The notes: generated from the sequence alone by a model not told the origin. 64,000 nt of DNA from Comamonadaceae bacterium (GCA_027484105.1 JAIXUG010000005.1:124001-188000); one strand, 5' to 3'. Shown: positions 43,354 to 53,107, counted from the first letter of the stretch. Numbers and translations: made by a program.

Positions 43354-45191
43354 CATGGTCTGAGGTTTCAAAAACCTGGACAGCTCTGCGGATGGCAGGC
43401 TGTTTCGCATTCTTCGCCTGCTGCGCCGTGCCTGCGCAGGCCGACCCCGCCCCGCCCCAGAATTCGCTCTCGCCCACCTCAGCTGTTGCATTTGCCTGGA
43501 CGGTGCGCAGCCGGGACCCCAACATCCAAGACTTTCTGGAGCAACACATGTCGCTGAGGCGCTACCAAGCGCTGAGCGACCTGGACACCACCGAATTGAC
43601 CCGTCTGCTGACCGATGCCGACGAACAAGCGCGCGAATTGTTGGCCACACTGGGCTTCTTTAACCCTGAGCTGCGCTGGCACCACGACCAAACCCCAGCG
43701 CAGAACGGATCGGGCCACTTGGGCCAAGTGACCCTGGAGGTTCAAAGCGGACCTGCCACCCGAGTCACACAAGTGCAGTGGCAATGGCTGGGCGAGATGA
43801 CAGACCACCCGTCTGGCGTCGCCCTGCAGGCGATCATTGAAAAGCAATGGGGCTTGCCACCGGGTGAGACCTTCACCCAAGTGGCTTGGGACCGCGCCAA
43901 AACAAAAGCATTGCGACAGTTGCTTGCAGAGCATTTCCCTTGGGGCCGCCTGGCACAGAGCCAGGCCCGCATTGACACCCTGAACAACCAGGCGAGCCTG
44001 ACCTTGGCGATGGACTCCGGACCGGCCGTACGCCTTGGCGAATTGAGGATTTCTGGCGCCACCAAGTACGGTGCCCAGCAAGTCGAACGACTGGCCCGCC
44101 TTGCTCCGGGGCAAGCTTACCGACAAAACGATTTGCTGGAGGCCCAACAACGGCTGGTGCTCAGTGGCTTTTATGACTCGGTCTTCATCAACCTGGAGCC
44201 GGAGGGCCAGCCAGCGCTGGCACCGGTCAACATCGAGCTGAAAGAAAGTCTGCGCCAAAGGTGGCAACTGGGCGTGGGGGTGCGCAGTGACAGCGGCCCT
44301 CGCCTGACGGCCGAACACACCCACCACAGTCTTCCAGGCTTGCACTGGCGTGCCGTGAGCCGCGTGGCTTTTGACAAAGACTTGCAAAGCCTGGGCGTGG
44401 AGTTGCTGGCCCCGCCCGACAACATTTTGTGGCGCTGGAACACCTCTGCCCAACTGCAAAGACGGCAACAGGTGGACGGCGAGATCAGCAGCCAGCGCTG
44501 GCGCGCTGGCCGCATCCAAATGGGCCCCCGAATCGACCGCTCGTACTTTGCCCAATACGATGTCGCCACCCAACAAAACAACCCCCTGGGGGCCGTGGAA
44601 TCTTTCAGTGGCAACTTGGCCTGGACCTGGCGCGACTTTGACAGCCTGCCCTTCCCCACGCGCGGTCTGGGCCTGGGGATCGAATGGGGTGCAGGCGTCA
44701 GCCTGGGGCCGGTTCAGCAGCCCTTTGTGCGCTGGCTCGCCAAGGGTCTGAACATCCTGCCGCTTGGCGAGCGCAGTGGCCGCATCGCCTTGCGGGCCTC
44801 GCTGGGCAGTGTGGTGATACAGGACACTCAAAATTTGCCCACCACCCAATTGTTTCTCACGGGAGGCGATAACACGGTCCGGGGCTACGCCTTCAACAGC
44901 ATTGGCGTTGACTTGGGCAATGGGCAAATCGGCGCTGGCCGCTACCTGGGCACGGGCAGCGTGGAATGGCAACGCCCCCTGCGCTGGAAAGGCGCGGCAA
45001 GCGATTGGGAAACTGCCGTGTTTGCCGATGTGGGTGCTGTAGCCAATGCACTGCCCTTGCTCAAGCCTCAGTGGAGTTATGGTGTGGGCGCACGTTGGCG
45101 CAGCCCGATTGGCCCGGTACGCATGGACCTCGCACATGCCCAGGCTTTGAACAAATGGCGCTTGCACCTGAGTGTGGGCTTCACTTTCTAA
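43350..45191 (+). CDS. tamA: Translocation and assembly module outer-membrane protein
   Basis: A 613-residue Omp85-family protein. A signal peptide ends near residue 31 (VPAQA). Three POTRA-like repeats follow (for example ELRISGATKYGAQQVERLARLAPGQAY and LLEAQQRLVLSGFYDSVFINLEP), then a beta-barrel with TGGDNTVRGYAFNSIG, the conserved barrel loop containing VRGY, and a terminal aromatic strand ending GFTF. It partners with TamB to assemble outer-membrane proteins. I chose ATG 43350 for its ATGA overlap with the VWA gene; an ATG 14 codons later would also leave a signal peptide. Confidence 0.92.
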   Translation: MTWSEVSKTWTALRMAGCFAFFACCAVPAQADPAPPQNSLSPTSAVAFAWTVRSRDPNIQDFLEQHMSLRRYQALSDLDTTELTRLLTDADEQARELLATLGFFNPELRWHHDQTPAQNGSGHLGQVTLEVQSGPATRVTQVQWQWLGEMTDHPSGVALQAIIEKQWGLPPGETFTQVAWDRAKTKALRQLLAEHFPWGRLAQSQARIDTLNNQASLTLAMDSGPAVRLGELRISGATKYGAQQVERLARLAPGQAYRQNDLLEAQQRLVLSGFYDSVFINLEPEGQPALAPVNIELKESLRQRWQLGVGVRSDSGPRLTAEHTHHSLPGLHWRAVSRVAFDKDLQSLGVELLAPPDNILWRWNTSAQLQRRQQVDGEISSQRWRAGRIQMGPRIDRSYFAQYDVATQQNNPLGAVESFSGNLAWTWRDFDSLPFPTRGLGLGIEWGAGVSLGPVQQPFVRWLAKGLNILPLGERSGRIALRASLGSVVIQDTQNLPTTQLFLTGGDNTVRGYAFNSIGVDLGNGQIGAGRYLGTGSVEWQRPLRWKGAASDWETAVFADVGAVANALPLLKPQWSYGVGARWRSPIGPVRMDLAHAQALNKWRLHLSVGFTF

Positions 45192-45199
45192 ATGTGCCC

Positions 45200-48100
45200 A
45201 TGAACACCGGTCAACCGCCTTCGCCCGAGCAGGCCTCGTCTGCCCGGCCTTCATCCTGGCCTGTGCAGGCTTGGCGGTGGATGGGCACCTGGTCACTGCG
45301 CAGCCTCTCAGCCATGCTGGGGCCTCTGGCCTTGCTGGCATTGGCTTGGGCCCTGTGGGCCTGGACGGGCACAGAAGGCTCGCTGGCCACCACCCTGAAA
45401 TGGCTCAATCGGGCTTTGCCTGCGCAGCACACCTTGCAAGCCACAGAGGTACAAGGCAACTTGCGCCAAGGGGGGCGCATCGGTCAACTGCAATGGCGCG
45501 CCCCACTGCTGCAAGCACACGCCAAGGAAGCCCAGATCGCACTGAACTGGTCACTGCTGTGGCGACAAGCCTGGCCCGTTGAAAGCCTTCAGCTCGCGTC
45601 TGTGGTCATCCGCGACCAGCGCCCTGCACAGGTGCTCAAGCCCTGGGTGAGTCTGGACTGGCCCTTGCCCTTGAAAATGGCCCTGCAAGTCGACCATTTC
45701 GAGTGGCAAGGGTCTCAGTCGGTCACGTTGTCCAAGGTCCAGGCCCAATACGCCTACGATGGCCGCCATCACACCCTGCACGTGCCCAGCTTGGCCCTCG
45801 CGCAAGGTCACTACCAGCTGGAGGCCCGCTTGCAAGGGGCTGCCCCCATGGCCCTGCAAGTCGAGGTCACCGGACGGGTCAACGCGCCCACACATGGCCG
45901 CCAGGCGCCGCTGCCACTGGCCTTGAGCGCAACGGCGCAAGGCACGCTGTCGGGACCTCAAGCACAGCTGACCGTGAACGCCCAACTGTCGCCAACACCC
46001 GACCCCCAAGCAAGACCTGCGGACAAAAAAGCCCCCCACCTGAGCTTGCAGGCCGATGTGATGCCGTGGCAACAACCCGCCATCGTGCAAGCGCGTGGCC
46101 AATGGCAAGCTTTGGATCTGGCGCCCTTGTGGCCCCAGGCGCCTCAGACCCATTTGAATGGCCATGCTCAAATCCTACCCGTCGGTTCAGGATGGTCGCT
46201 CCAGGGCGAGCTCAGCAACCTGCAAGCCGGTGCCTGGGACCGGCATCGCCTGCCCCTGGAGCACTTGACGCTGCAAGCGCGGCACCAAGCGGGTCAATGG
46301 CAAATTCAAGCCGCACAAGCACGCGTGGCTGGAGGCCAATTGCAAGCCCAGGCCCAACAAAGTCCCGCAGGCTGGACGGGGCAGCTGACGCTGTCAGGCA
46401 TCGTGCCCCATCAATTGCACACCGCCCTCACGGGCAGCGCCATCCAGGGCCAGGTGCAAGCGCAAGACATCGACGCTGGACGCATCCGGTTTGACGCGCA
46501 ACTGCAAGCCCCAGTGCCCCCCTTCAATTCGGGCACAACCAGGGCCAAGCGCAGCACGCCAGAGGGCTTTCATTTCGAGCACCTTCGGCTGTCGGGGCAC
46601 TGGCACCAACAGGTCTGGCAGATTGACGCCCTGAACCTGAAAGCCAGACAGGCCACTGTGACAGGCCAGTTTCAGTTTTCACCGCAACCCTTTTCGCTGC
46701 AAGGCCAAGCATCCTTGCAATTGCCGGGGCTCAACGCCCAGGCCCAGGGGCATCTGGCGCCCTTCAACGGTCAAGGCAAGATGAACCTGGATGTGCAAGA
46801 TGCCACCCAGACACTGGCCTGGCTGCAACAATTTCCCGCTTGGGCCGCACGGCTCAAACCCCTTCAAGCCTCGGGCAAGGGGCAACTCCAGGCCGAATGG
46901 CAAGGCGGTTTTGCTCAGGCTGCGACGCCCTTCAAGTTGCGCATCCAGTGGCCGCGCTTGACTTGGCCTGCGGATCAACAAGGCCCCTGGGTCGTGGACC
47001 GTGGCCTGCTGGACATGGTCGGCACCCCCCTGTCCTGGCAAGCCCAGTGGCAAAGCCAGCTGGGTCAAGGCCAGGCTTCATCCCGATTGCAGGCCCAGTG
47101 GGGGGCGAGCCGCCCCGACCTGAACAGCCAGCAATGGCGCGGTTTGCTGGAGCGTTTTGATCTTCAAACCATCGGCAAAGCCTCACCGGGCTCGTGGCGC
47201 TTGCAACTGCACAAAGCAATGGCCTTGCAGGCCCATCTCGATCCAGCGAGTTTGGCACTGGCCTGGTCCGAGTCCAGCTGGCAGTTGCAAGGCCCCACGC
47301 CAGGCAGCAGCCGAGTGCAGTTGGATGCAGGACACTGGCACGCCGCAAGCCTCGGGCAAAAAGCCCAAGCACGCATGTCAGCCAGCTGGGAGGACTTGCC
47401 TTTGAACTGGCTTCAAAGTGTCTGGGGCACCCATGTCGACAGCGATGTTTTACTGCAAGGCAAACTGCAATTGGAGCAAAACAAGGACCGGACCCTGACT
47501 GCCCAAATCCGCCGCAGCCGCGGTGACCTGCGCGTCCAGACCACGCCGGGTGGGGGACCACTCACCACAGCAGGCCTGCGCGAGGCCATCCTCTCGGTGC
47601 AGCTTCAAAACGAACAACTGCGAGCCGATTTGCAATGGGACAGTGAACACCTGGGTCAAGCACAGGCCCAAGTGTTCAGCACCTTGGGCCCTGCAACACA
47701 AGGCTGGCAATGGCCAGAGCAGGCACCCTTGCGTGGCACCGTCAAAGTGCAGCTCCCCCAAATCAATGCTTGGTCTGTCTTGGCCCCACCGGGCTGGCGC
47801 GTCCAAGGCAACCTGGAAGCACAATTTGACTTGGCCGGAACCCGAAGCCAACCCCAATGGCAAGGCCGTCTGCAAGCTGACCAGTTGGCCGTTCGTTCTG
47901 CTGTACAGGGCATTGCATTCGATCAAGGCCAATTGCAAGCCCGACTTCAGGGCCAAGAAATGCTCCTCGATCGCTTGTCCTTGCGGGGTGCAGGCCCGCA
48001 GGGCGGCGAGTTCCTGGCCAGCGGCCGGGTTCAATTGCCCGACCCGGCCAGTGTGCTGGTCCAGAAAAACGCCAATCCCTTGCATGCAGCCCAGCTGAAT

Positions 48101-49075
48101 CTGCACATGGAAGCGAAGTCCCTGCGCGTCAGCAACCGGGCTGACCGCCGACTGGTCATGTCGGGCCAAGTCACGGCCCGCATGCAAGCTGGACAAATGC
48201 AAGTCAGAGGGCAAGTCAAGGCCGATCAATCCTTGTTTCTCTTGCCCGACGAGAACACCCCCAATTTGGGCGAGGACGTGCTGATCGTCAGGCCCACCAC
48301 CCGCCCGCGCCCCATGGCCTCTGCAAACGCGAACCAGGCCGCGATGGGGTCGTGGTTGGGCACACCCGATGTGCGCGTCTTGCTCGATTTGGGCTCCGAC
48401 TTTCAATTGCAAGGCAAAGGCTTGACCACCCGACTCGGCGGCCAAGTCACACTGGTGAGCAACACCGCCACCCAGGGGTTGCCACGCTTGAACGGTGAGG
48501 TGCGCACCGTGGGTGGACGCTACACAGCTTATGGTCAAGCACTGAATATCCAGACCGGGGTCTTGCGCTTCAATGGTGTCTATGACAACCCAGGGCTGGA
48601 GATCATCGCTTTGCGGCCGCACCTGCCGCAAAGCGTGGGCGTGCAGGTGACAGGCACGGCCTTGCTGCCCCGCATTCGCCTGTATGCCGACCCTGACATG
48701 CCCGATGCCGACAAATTGGCTTGGTTGGTCTTGGGCCGATCAGCGGCCAGCGGTGGTGCCGAGTCGGCCGTCCTGCAACAAGCCGCCATGGTTTTGCTCA
48801 GCAGCAACGGCAAGACCCTGGGCAGCGAACTGGCCAGCAACCTGGGACTCGATGAAATCAGTGTGGCCAGCAGCACCCGGGGGGGTGCGACAGGTGCGGC
48901 AGTGACGCTGGGCAAGCGCCTGTCACAGGACTTTTACCTGGCCTACGAGACCAGCCTGACGGGCACCTTCGGCAGTCTGCTCATTTTTTACGACTTGACC
49001 CAACGACTGACACTGCGGGCGCAAGCGGGCGAACAAAGTGCACTGGACCTGATTTTTCGGGTGAGGCGGGATTGA
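45200..49075 (+). CDS. tamB: Translocation and assembly module inner-membrane protein
   Basis: A 1291-residue protein. A single membrane anchor lies at about residues 35-60 (LGPLALLALAWALWAW), followed by a very long, Gln-, Ala- and Leu-rich repetitive beta region and a C-terminal DUF490 domain with GDVLI-like DENTPNLGEDVLIV, LNIQTGVLRFNGVYDNPGLEI, ADKLAWLVLGR and a final barrel-like strand. TamB spans the periplasm and, with TamA, delivers proteins or lipids to the outer membrane. Eight bases separate it from tamA. Earlier in-frame codons overlap the tamA barrel and were not used. Confidence 0.92.
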   Translation: MNTGQPPSPEQASSARPSSWPVQAWRWMGTWSLRSLSAMLGPLALLALAWALWAWTGTEGSLATTLKWLNRALPAQHTLQATEVQGNLRQGGRIGQLQWRAPLLQAHAKEAQIALNWSLLWRQAWPVESLQLASVVIRDQRPAQVLKPWVSLDWPLPLKMALQVDHFEWQGSQSVTLSKVQAQYAYDGRHHTLHVPSLALAQGHYQLEARLQGAAPMALQVEVTGRVNAPTHGRQAPLPLALSATAQGTLSGPQAQLTVNAQLSPTPDPQARPADKKAPHLSLQADVMPWQQPAIVQARGQWQALDLAPLWPQAPQTHLNGHAQILPVGSGWSLQGELSNLQAGAWDRHRLPLEHLTLQARHQAGQWQIQAAQARVAGGQLQAQAQQSPAGWTGQLTLSGIVPHQLHTALTGSAIQGQVQAQDIDAGRIRFDAQLQAPVPPFNSGTTRAKRSTPEGFHFEHLRLSGHWHQQVWQIDALNLKARQATVTGQFQFSPQPFSLQGQASLQLPGLNAQAQGHLAPFNGQGKMNLDVQDATQTLAWLQQFPAWAARLKPLQASGKGQLQAEWQGGFAQAATPFKLRIQWPRLTWPADQQGPWVVDRGLLDMVGTPLSWQAQWQSQLGQGQASSRLQAQWGASRPDLNSQQWRGLLERFDLQTIGKASPGSWRLQLHKAMALQAHLDPASLALAWSESSWQLQGPTPGSSRVQLDAGHWHAASLGQKAQARMSASWEDLPLNWLQSVWGTHVDSDVLLQGKLQLEQNKDRTLTAQIRRSRGDLRVQTTPGGGPLTTAGLREAILSVQLQNEQLRADLQWDSEHLGQAQAQVFSTLGPATQGWQWPEQAPLRGTVKVQLPQINAWSVLAPPGWRVQGNLEAQFDLAGTRSQPQWQGRLQADQLAVRSAVQGIAFDQGQLQARLQGQEMLLDRLSLRGAGPQGGEFLASGRVQLPDPASVLVQKNANPLHAAQLNLHMEAKSLRVSNRADRRLVMSGQVTARMQAGQMQVRGQVKADQSLFLLPDENTPNLGEDVLIVRPTTRPRPMASANANQAAMGSWLGTPDVRVLLDLGSDFQLQGKGLTTRLGGQVTLVSNTATQGLPRLNGEVRTVGGRYTAYGQALNIQTGVLRFNGVYDNPGLEIIALRPHLPQSVGVQVTGTALLPRIRLYADPDMPDADKLAWLVLGRSAASGGAESAVLQQAAMVLLSSNGKTLGSELASNLGLDEISVASSTRGGATGAAVTLGKRLSQDFYLAYETSLTGTFGSLLIFYDLTQRLTLRAQAGEQSALDLIFRVRRD

Positions 49076-49195
49076 TGGGGCTGGTTAAGCCTTGGGGATT
49101 TTTGGATCCCAAATGAATGACAATTTCATCCATATCAGTTAGCATGCTTCAGGTTGCCCTTGAGTGGGTCCTATTGGCTGCTTGCTTGACACCCC

Positions 49196-50098
49196 ATGAA
49201 TCCAACGACATGGCGCCCCGAAGACGGGCAATTGCTACAGCGACTGCGCACCCAAGCTGGGATTGACGAGCTGGTTTTTGCTCGAAACAACACCCTGTCC
49301 CTCATCCAACTGCGTGAACTGGAAAGCGGAGAGGGCCAAAGTTTCTACAACGCGCAGATCAAACGCAATGCCGGTTTGAAATTGCTCAAGAAACTGGGAT
49401 TCGAGTTTCCGCAACAAGCCTCTGTCCCGCCAGATACGATGCCCGACACTTCGGCCCCCCGTGCCGCACCCGACCCTTTTCCAATCGGCTCGTCGGCAAG
49501 CCCTGCCACCGCATTTACCAAGCCACCCCCAACGCGCATCGGCCTCTGGGTGGGCGCTTTTCTGATTCTGGGGGCAAGCGCCTGGCTGCTGTCGCAAGAC
49601 CCAAGGTCTGCGCCGACTGAAAACCGACATTTGGATCAGGCCCAAAGTTCGTCTGCACAAACCACTCCGCCTGCTGTGGCTGAAGTCGCCTCTGACACGC
49701 CCCGCTCGCCCTCCTCTGCGTCTGCAGCCCCTGGACAAAATGCGGCCTTGGCACCCGGGATGGCCAGCCCAACTGTCGCTGAACCGCTGAAAGCCGTGGC
49801 TTGCGAAGACCAACATCGCAACATCAGCGCATCACACACCCCGAACAACCCCCTCAAGCCCGGCAACTACATCTACATTGAAGCCCAAACTGACAGCGAA
49901 TTGTGCGTGCTGGACAGTCAAAACAAACTGTCCATGCTCTCGCTCAAAGCCGGCATGACCCACACCGTCAATGGCTTGGCCCCTTTTCTTGTGCATGCCA
50001 GAGACTGGCAGGGTCTCAAAGTCTTTTTTCAAGGGCGACCTGTCCGCGTCGAACAGGGCAACGACGCACACCTGGTGCTCAACAGCTTGCCCATTTGA
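49196..50098 (+). CDS. RodZ-like helix-turn-helix membrane protein
   Basis: A 300-residue bitopic protein. The N-terminal 65 residues look like a degenerate HTH (LLQRLRTQAGIDELVFA ... LRELESGEG), a Pro/Ser-rich linker follows, one membrane helix spans about residues 116-132 (IGLWVGAFLILGASAWLL), then a low-complexity stretch and a C-terminal DUF4115-like beta domain (ELCVLDSQNKLSMLSLKAGMTHTVNGLAPFLV ... VFFQGRPVRVE). This is the RodZ domain order, in which the protein links the cell-shape actin MreB to the wall. No mreB is nearby, and the HTH is atypical, so it may be a paralogue. Confidence 0.7.
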   Translation: MNPTTWRPEDGQLLQRLRTQAGIDELVFARNNTLSLIQLRELESGEGQSFYNAQIKRNAGLKLLKKLGFEFPQQASVPPDTMPDTSAPRAAPDPFPIGSSASPATAFTKPPPTRIGLWVGAFLILGASAWLLSQDPRSAPTENRHLDQAQSSSAQTTPPAVAEVASDTPRSPSSASAAPGQNAALAPGMASPTVAEPLKAVACEDQHRNISASHTPNNPLKPGNYIYIEAQTDSELCVLDSQNKLSMLSLKAGMTHTVNGLAPFLVHARDWQGLKVFFQGRPVRVEQGNDAHLVLNSLPI

Positions 50099-50144
50099 AC
50101 CCCATCGGTTGGCCTTTGCGGCCGTTACAATCTCGGCACTTCAT

Positions 50145-50219
50145 GCCACCGTAGTTCAATGGATAGAACTCTCCCCTCCTAAGGGAGTGATACAGGTTCG
50201 ATTCCTGTCGGGGGCACCA
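50145..50219 (+). tRNA. tRNA-Arg (CCT anticodon)
   Basis: A complete 75-base tRNA with encoded CCA. D stem GTTC/GAAC, anticodon stem CTCCC/GGGAG with loop CTCCTAA giving CCT at 50178-50180 (reads AGG), and T stem ACAGG/CCTGT around TTCGATT. The acceptor arms GCCACCG and CGGGGGC pair except A4 with G69. A terminator hairpin follows 25 bases later. Confidence 0.95.
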
Positions 50220-50244
50220 AGCCAGCTCTGAGCCGATCGCCACC

Positions 50245-50272
50245 GCACCTGACCCACAAGGTGCAGTTTTTT
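50245..50272 (+). terminator. Rho-independent terminator after tRNA-Arg
   Basis: GCACCT (50245-50250) pairs with AGGTGC (50259-50264), followed after AG by six T residues. The T run overlaps the stop codon of the convergent hydrolase gene. Confidence 0.7.
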
Positions 50273-51269
50273 AAAAGGCGATTTTTTCTGCTTCGAGGTA
50301 CGCGAGACTGATGTACTTGCCGATATTCCCACCAAAACCTTCCATGGTTTTGGCTCGTGCAGCGACACGCGGGTCTCGCAGGACCGCAGCTCTCGCTTCA
50401 TCCTCGGACCTGCCGTCCTCAACAGCCTTCAGACAAGGCTCCCAAATGCCCGTCATGAACTCGCCATAGGTTTTGAGCAGGTCCTGCCGAGCGCGGCCAT
50501 GCCCGGGCACCCAAAGTTGCTCACCTGTCGCGGCCATCAAGGCTTTGTAATATTTGAAAGTACCCGGATAGGAACCATCGTCCATGTTGGCAATGCGGTT
50601 GGTCATGGCAATGTCCCCCACCGCCGTCACCTTGTCCAGCACGACTTCCACACTCAGATCCGAGGGGGTGTGCGCTGTGCCGTAGTGGTGCATGCGCAAA
50701 CTCACATCACCGAACTGGATCACTTGCCCATGTTGAACTGACGTGTTGGGAATGACCACCTGCGTCCCGATGGTTGACTGGTTGGTCCAGCGCTCCATCA
50801 GGTTGCGCCACAGGTTACCCTCGGTGCCCTTGAGCTTGGTGATGGTGCTGGCCAGCGAATAGATGGGCAACTTGTCACCGTAGGTTTTGACAAAGGCATG
50901 GTTGCCCAGCCAATGGTCACCGTGGTAGTGGGTGTTGAACACAGCAACCACTGGCTGGGGGGTCACCTGGCGGATCATGCGGATGGCCATTTGGCCGATT
51001 TGCAAGGATGCACCCGAGTCGATCACCACCACTCCCACAGAAGTGACGACAAATACGATGTTGGCCATCATGCCCCGGTTCTGCGGGGTCGGAAATCCAT
51101 CGGGTGAATAAATCATCCAGACATGTTTGGACAACTGCTGCGCCGGGATATCGGCGACAGCGGGCCCTTCAATGAACTCTTGGGCTTGTTGTGCAAACAA
51201 ACGGGCCTCCGGCAAGAGGGCCACACCCCCCACGCCAGCACTGGCCAACAACAAATGTCTTCTTTTCAT
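50271..51269 (-). CDS. MBL-fold metallo-hydrolase, SoxH-like
   Basis: A 332-residue exported metallo-beta-lactamase-fold protein. The signal starts MKRRHLLLASAGVGG, a Tat-like twin Arg, and ends near FAQQ. The metal motif is NTHYHGDHWLGN, followed by HHYGTAHTPSDLSV, VGDIAMTNRIANMD and WVPGHGRA, giving all usual His/Asp ligands. SoxH proteins of this type accompany thiosulfate-oxidation clusters with no settled role; quinoprotein-relay zinc hydrolases are another close group. It starts 44 bases after soxB. An in-frame extension into soxB was rejected because it lacks the signal peptide. Confidence 0.82.
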   Translation of the reverse strand: MKRRHLLLASAGVGGVALLPEARLFAQQAQEFIEGPAVADIPAQQLSKHVWMIYSPDGFPTPQNRGMMANIVFVVTSVGVVVIDSGASLQIGQMAIRMIRQVTPQPVVAVFNTHYHGDHWLGNHAFVKTYGDKLPIYSLASTITKLKGTEGNLWRNLMERWTNQSTIGTQVVIPNTSVQHGQVIQFGDVSLRMHHYGTAHTPSDLSVEVVLDKVTAVGDIAMTNRIANMDDGSYPGTFKYYKALMAATGEQLWVPGHGRARQDLLKTYGEFMTGIWEPCLKAVEDGRSEDEARAAVLRDPRVAARAKTMEGFGGNIGKYISLAYLEAEKIAF

Positions 51270-51313
51270 GCAAATTACTTGAAGGGAAACAGCGCACCGA
51301 TGCGCTGTGACCC

Positions 51314-53047
51314 TTAAACCACGTAACCCTTGTTGGGCAAAGCGCCGATGATTTTGGGCGTGTTGAGTTGGCGAGGCTTGATGCGACCGCCTTGGGCCTT
51401 GAGCCAAGTCTCGACCACTTCCCAAACCTGTTTGTTGCCCTGATGACGTGCTTCTTCGGCCACAGGCGCCCAACCGGCCACCTTGTACTTTTTGCCCGCT
51501 TCGATCAACTGCCCCTTCAATCTCATGTCGCTGATTCGGTTGCCCGCCGTGCCCACCGGGTTGCAGCTGTAAGTCAAGCCACCCACACGCACCATGTCGC
51601 CGCCTTGCTGGTAGTAAGGATCTGGGTTGAACAAGTTGTCGGCCACGTCTTCGAGCACGGTCTTGATGGTCTCGCCCGTCATCTCGGTCACCGTGGCAAA
51701 AGAGTAGGTGGTGGCCGTCATGTCGAGCAGCCACTCGCGTGTGATAGCTTGACCGGGCAAGAGTGTGGTGCCCCAACGGAAACCCGGCGAAAACGCGATG
51801 TCGGCACCTTGAACGGCAATCAAGGCGTCCACCAGCAACTGGTCACCCGTGCCATTGAAGTTACCGCGGCGGTAAAGCAAACCATCAGTCACGGCGAGCT
51901 TTTCGGCCAGCTTGGATTCATAGGGCGCACGGATCTTGGTGATGAGTGCGTCCATCTCTTTGTCTGCGGGCAGCATGTTCGAGAACACAGGCAGCAGCTT
52001 GTAGCGGAAGTCGCTGACTTTTTTGTCCTTGACTTCAAAGTCGAGCACACCCAAAAACTTGCCATTGGAGCCAGCGTTGGTGACCAAGGTCTTGCCACCT
52101 TTGTTGGAGACAATCGTGGCCACGGGCATGCCATCGTGCGTGTGGCCGCCCATGATGGCGTCAATGCCGCTGACACGGCTGGCCATCTTGAGATCCACGT
52201 CCATGCCGTTGTGGCTGATGACAACGACCACTTGCGCGCCTTTGCCACGGGCCTCAGTCACCATGGCCTGCATGTTTTCGTCTTGAATGCCAAACGCCCA
52301 ATCGGCCACCATGTAACGCGGGTTGGCAATCGGTGTGTACGGGAAGGCTTGACCGATGATGGCGCAAGGTACACCATTGATTTCACGGATCACATAGGGC
52401 TTGAAGACCGGGTCGCCAAAGTCGTTGGTCTTGACGTTTTGAGCCACAAAGTCAATCTTGCCGGCAAAGTCTTTTTCGATGATCTCTTTGACGCGCTCCA
52501 TGCCCAGCGTGAACTCCCAATGGCCCGTCATCACATCCACGCCCAGCAGTTTGCAAGCATCCACCATGTCCTGGCCATTGGTCCACAAGCTGGTGCCAGA
52601 GCCTTGCCAGGTATCGCCGCCATCCAGCAACAAGGCACCCGGGCGGCTGGCTTTCATGCGCTTGACGAGCGTGGCCAGGTGCGCGAAACCGCCCACCTTA
52701 CCGAAGCGCTTGGCCGCCTTTTCGAAATTGAGAAAGGTCAAGGCATGGGCCTCGGCTGTGCCGGGGCGGATCTTGGCCACTTGCAGCAAATGCTCCCCCA
52801 CCAAATGCGGCAAATTGTTCTGCATCGAGCCAATGCCCAAATTGATGCTGGGCTCGCGGAAATAAATCGGCTTGAGCTGCGCATGGCAATCGGTCATGTG
52901 CAGAAAAGACACATTGCCAAATTTGGGAATGTCGTACAGGCCATTGGCTGCGGTAGTGGCGCTGGCTTCGGCAAATGAGCCCATGCTCATGCCAGCCATC
53001 GTGCCAGCACCCATGACCTGGATAAATTCGCGTTTGGAGAGATTCAT
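51314..53047 (-). CDS. soxB: Thiosulfohydrolase SoxB
   Basis: A 577-residue periplasmic dimanganese hydrolase that removes sulfate from SoxY-bound sulfur. The N-terminus NLSKREFIQVMGAG looks like a Tat signal with KR instead of RR. Metal-site motifs are HMTDCHAQLKP, LLDGGDTWQGSG, SHNGMDVD and MGGHTHDGM. The C-terminal 5'-nucleotidase-like domain includes LYRRGNFNGTGDQL. ATG at 53047 gives the family start; a terminator-like hairpin lies between soxX and this gene. Confidence 0.95.
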   Translation of the reverse strand: MNLSKREFIQVMGAGTMAGMSMGSFAEASATTAANGLYDIPKFGNVSFLHMTDCHAQLKPIYFREPSINLGIGSMQNNLPHLVGEHLLQVAKIRPGTAEAHALTFLNFEKAAKRFGKVGGFAHLATLVKRMKASRPGALLLDGGDTWQGSGTSLWTNGQDMVDACKLLGVDVMTGHWEFTLGMERVKEIIEKDFAGKIDFVAQNVKTNDFGDPVFKPYVIREINGVPCAIIGQAFPYTPIANPRYMVADWAFGIQDENMQAMVTEARGKGAQVVVVISHNGMDVDLKMASRVSGIDAIMGGHTHDGMPVATIVSNKGGKTLVTNAGSNGKFLGVLDFEVKDKKVSDFRYKLLPVFSNMLPADKEMDALITKIRAPYESKLAEKLAVTDGLLYRRGNFNGTGDQLLVDALIAVQGADIAFSPGFRWGTTLLPGQAITREWLLDMTATTYSFATVTEMTGETIKTVLEDVADNLFNPDPYYQQGGDMVRVGGLTYSCNPVGTAGNRISDMRLKGQLIEAGKKYKVAGWAPVAEEARHQGNKQVWEVVETWLKAQGGRIKPRQLNTPKIIGALPNKGYVV

Positions 53048-53075
53048 ATTTGCAATCACTGATATATAGGAGTCC

Positions 53076-53099
53076 AAAAAACCCGGACGAGCCGGGTTT
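53076..53099 (-). terminator. Terminator-like hairpin between soxX and soxB
   Basis: Arms AAACCCGG (53079-53086) and CCGGGTTT (53092-53099); an A run at 53076-53081 gives a six-base U tract for leftward transcription. It would reduce soxB expression relative to upstream genes or stabilise the upstream mRNA end. Confidence 0.7.
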
Positions 53100-53107
53100 G
53101 AAGGGGG

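Noticed and set aside
44966..45199. In-frame N-terminal extension of TamB
   Set aside because: It overlaps the TamA barrel coding region and is Cys/Arg-rich with no similarity; ATG 45200 gives a normal N-terminus and membrane anchor.
50145..50219. tRNA-Arg as the attachment site of an integrated element
   Set aside because: No integrase, no downstream partial copy of the tRNA 3' end was seen, and the following genes are an ordinary sox cluster.
51270..51776. In-frame extension of the SoxH-like hydrolase through the end of soxB
   Set aside because: It runs in another frame of soxB and would bury the signal peptide at MKRRHLLL.
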